Shown: positions 6,745 to 7,446 of the stretch, piece by piece
Layout of the letters: each line of letters begins with the position of its first letter
How positions within the stretch are numbered: the stretch's first letter is position 1
Program-made: the position numbers and the translations under genes
Notes under the pieces: generated by a model
What the model was told of the DNA's origin: nothing
Seen by the model: only the letters and a program-made list of their open reading frames with translations
Database searches by the model: none
NCBI GenBank assembly: GCA_027081495.1
Contig: JALWKJ010000029.1
Span: 1-7,446 of the forward strand
Reading direction: 5' to 3'
Length of the DNA stretch: 7,446 nt
Origin: Campylobacterales bacterium
GTDB taxonomy: Bacteria; Campylobacterota; Campylobacteria; Campylobacterales; QNZT01

Positions 6745-7317
6745 ATGTTTTTTTCTTTTATCAAGTCAAAATCAACTAATTTTATTTTACCGATTACGGC
6801 GCTTTTTGGACTGCTAGTTTTCCTTCCACAGCTTGAAGCTAGAGGTATGAGTATTTTTAACGGAAATCCAACCGCAGAGAAATGCCGTCTTTGTCACGGC
6901 GACGATAACAAACAACCTCATCCGCTTTTACAAGAAGTAAATGCGGATAAACATCACGGCAGAATAGGAGAACCGATTAGAGGTTTAGGGAGAGGTATGT
7001 ATGACACCATAGCTCCGGGAGACACTTCAAGCGGCGTATATGAATGCTTCACTTGCCATAGCTACGACTATGAAAATAGTCAGATCGTACTTGAAACGGA
7101 TTGTCTCGCCTGCCATCCGGCATATAGCGTTACCGGACGACCGATGAGGGGCGGAAATGTCCATCATACCACCGACGCGTTTAGAAGCAGACAGTGTAGA
7201 ATGTGCCATGGTTTTATTCAAAGAAATTATGATTCCGATACGACCGGCGATACTTGGGGAAGAGGCGGTCGTGGAGGAATGGGAGGCGGTCGCGGAGGAA
7301 TGGGAGGAAGGTGGTAA
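6745..7317 (+). CDS. Exported tetrahaem cytochrome c with Gly/Arg/Met-rich tail
   Basis: The 190-residue protein starts with a basic and then hydrophobic signal sequence (about 1-33, ending LPQLEARG), which either is cleaved near residue 32-34 or anchors it in the membrane. Four haem c sites follow: C47-RL-C50-H51, C101-FT-C104-H105, C120-LA-C123-H124 and C151-RM-C154-H155. Free histidines at 59, 70, 71, 140 and 141 could give the sixth ligands of bis-His haems. This is typical of small periplasmic electron carriers; redox partner and pathway cannot be told from the sequence. The last 20 residues (171-190) are almost only Gly, Arg and Met and come from a 21-nt tandem repeat. The start is supported by GAGG at 7-nt spacing. 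An insertion sequence seems to begin just after the stop codon, so any original downstream partner gene may have been separated. I do not recognise a named family beyond multihaem cytochrome c. Confidence 0.85.
   Translation: MFFSFIKSKSTNFILPITALFGLLVFLPQLEARGMSIFNGNPTAEKCRLCHGDDNKQPHPLLQEVNADKHHGRIGEPIRGLGRGMYDTIAPGDTSSGVYECFTCHSYDYENSQIVLETDCLACHPAYSVTGRPMRGGNVHHTTDAFRSRQCRMCHGFIQRNYDSDTTGDTWGRGGRGGMGGGRGGMGGRW
7264..7305 (+). repeat. Two-copy 21-nt in-frame tandem repeat in the cytochrome tail
   Basis: Unit 1 (7264-7284) and unit 2 (7285-7305) differ at one position only (T at 7272, C at 7293), a synonymous CGT/CGC change. Each unit encodes seven residues of the GGRGGMG type. The unit is a multiple of three, so copy number can change without a frameshift. 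Confidence 0.85.
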
Positions 7318-7370
7318 ATATGTAATAGTCACAATATAATCTGACACAATTCAAGAAAATAAAGCTACAA

Positions 7371-7399
7371 TTTCTCCTGGACAAGAAGTTCAGGAGAGA
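7371..7399 (+). promoter_or_regulatory. Hairpin sequestering the transposase ribosome binding site
   Basis: Bases 7371-7382 pair with 7388-7399: 12 base pairs including two G-U wobbles, with a seven-pair perfect core TCTCCTG/CAGGAGA and a 5-nt loop AAGAA. The right arm contains the Shine-Dalgarno AGGAG (7392-7396), 5 nt before ATG at 7402. There is no U-run after the stem, so it is not a rho-independent terminator. In several insertion sequences (for example IS10 and IS50) such a structure forms only in read-through transcripts from outside and blocks transposase translation. Confidence 0.75.
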
Positions 7400-7401
7400 C
7401 A

Positions 7402-7446
7402 ATGAATCTGCATACACAAGAGAAAATCATCAAAAACAAATTAGGT
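7402..7446 (+). CDS. Transposase N-terminus, probably IS481 family, C-terminus beyond the window
   Basis: Fifteen codons (MNLHTQEKIIKNKLG) are visible from an ATG with AGGAG 5 nt upstream. The sequence resembles the first residues of IS481-type transposases with an N-terminal helix-turn-helix (typically continuing into LLNLAEELGNVSxACKVMG), recalled from memory. The DDE catalytic domain is not in view, so family and intactness are tentative. The upstream hairpin that hides its ribosome site fits a transposase gene. Confidence 0.6.
   Translation, partial: MNLHTQEKIIKNKLG

Larger units (their letters stand above)
7321..7446 (+). mobile_element. Probable left end of an insertion sequence (IS481-like), truncated by the window edge
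   Basis: A transposase-like reading frame starts at 7402 and its upstream sequence begins with TGT at 7321, three bases after the cytochrome stop. TGT is a common IS481/IS3-type terminus, and a TATAAT at 7335-7340 could serve as the -10 for the transposase. The right end, terminal repeat partner and target duplication lie outside the window, so the exact boundary at 7321 is inference. Confidence 0.5.

Noticed and set aside
7157..7339. Open frame of 60 codons on the plus strand ending in Glu/Val repeats
   Set aside because: It is the same repeat DNA read in another frame within the cytochrome gene, with no separate start signal.
7027..7347. Open frame of 106 codons on the minus strand over the cytochrome
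   Set aside because: Its Ser/Thr-rich sequence is the complement of the Gly-rich repeat; the plus strand carries four CxxCH motifs and a signal peptide.
1..7446. CRISPR array, tRNA, rRNA, toxin-antitoxin or defence island
   Set aside because: No regularly spaced repeats, no cloverleaf-like or rRNA sequence and no recognisable defence gene were seen on either strand.

Overview
The window comes from a low-GC bacterium, most likely of the Campylobacterota (the epsilon group, for example a Sulfurimonas- or Sulfurospirillum-like organism). The reasons are the AT-rich intergenic DNA, an IlvD that closely matches the Campylobacter-type sequence as I remember it, small c-type cytochromes with CxxCH motifs, and a two-helix K+ channel gene of the kind often annotated TrkA in this group. 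The assignment to group is inference.

Layout, left to right. (1) Positions 1-2007, minus strand: a two-gene unit in which a cardiolipin synthase (cls) is followed after 9 nt by a YafD-like endonuclease/exonuclease/phosphatase protein that runs off the left edge. (2) Positions 2008-2091: a short divergent promoter region with overlapping -10 elements on the two strands. (3) Positions 2092-2658, plus strand: an exported single-haem protein of the DUF3365/Tll0287-like type. It converges on ilvD, and a hairpin with U-runs on both sides ends both. (4) Positions 2680-4374, minus strand: ilvD, dihydroxy-acid dehydratase, with its own TATAAT promoter. (5) Positions 4434-6507, minus strand: a 126-residue four-helix membrane protein followed after 4 nt by a 562-residue K+ channel subunit with one pore domain and two tandem RCK domains. 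(6) Positions 6508-6744: an AT-rich divergent promoter region. (7) Positions 6745-7317, plus strand: an exported tetrahaem cytochrome c with a Gly/Arg/Met-rich tail. (8) From about 7321: the probable left end of an insertion sequence, with the first 15 codons of a transposase whose ribosome binding site lies inside a strong hairpin.

Most genes are ordinary housekeeping or membrane functions: phospholipid synthesis, branched-chain amino acid synthesis, K+ handling and periplasmic electron transfer. The parts most worth a second look are the coupled small membrane protein plus tandem-RCK channel, whose two RCK halves show complementary loss of nucleotide-site motifs; the haem protein with the repetitive RGG/Met tail next to an insertion sequence; and the RBS-hiding hairpin of the transposase. 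I see no CRISPR array, tRNA, rRNA or obvious defence system.
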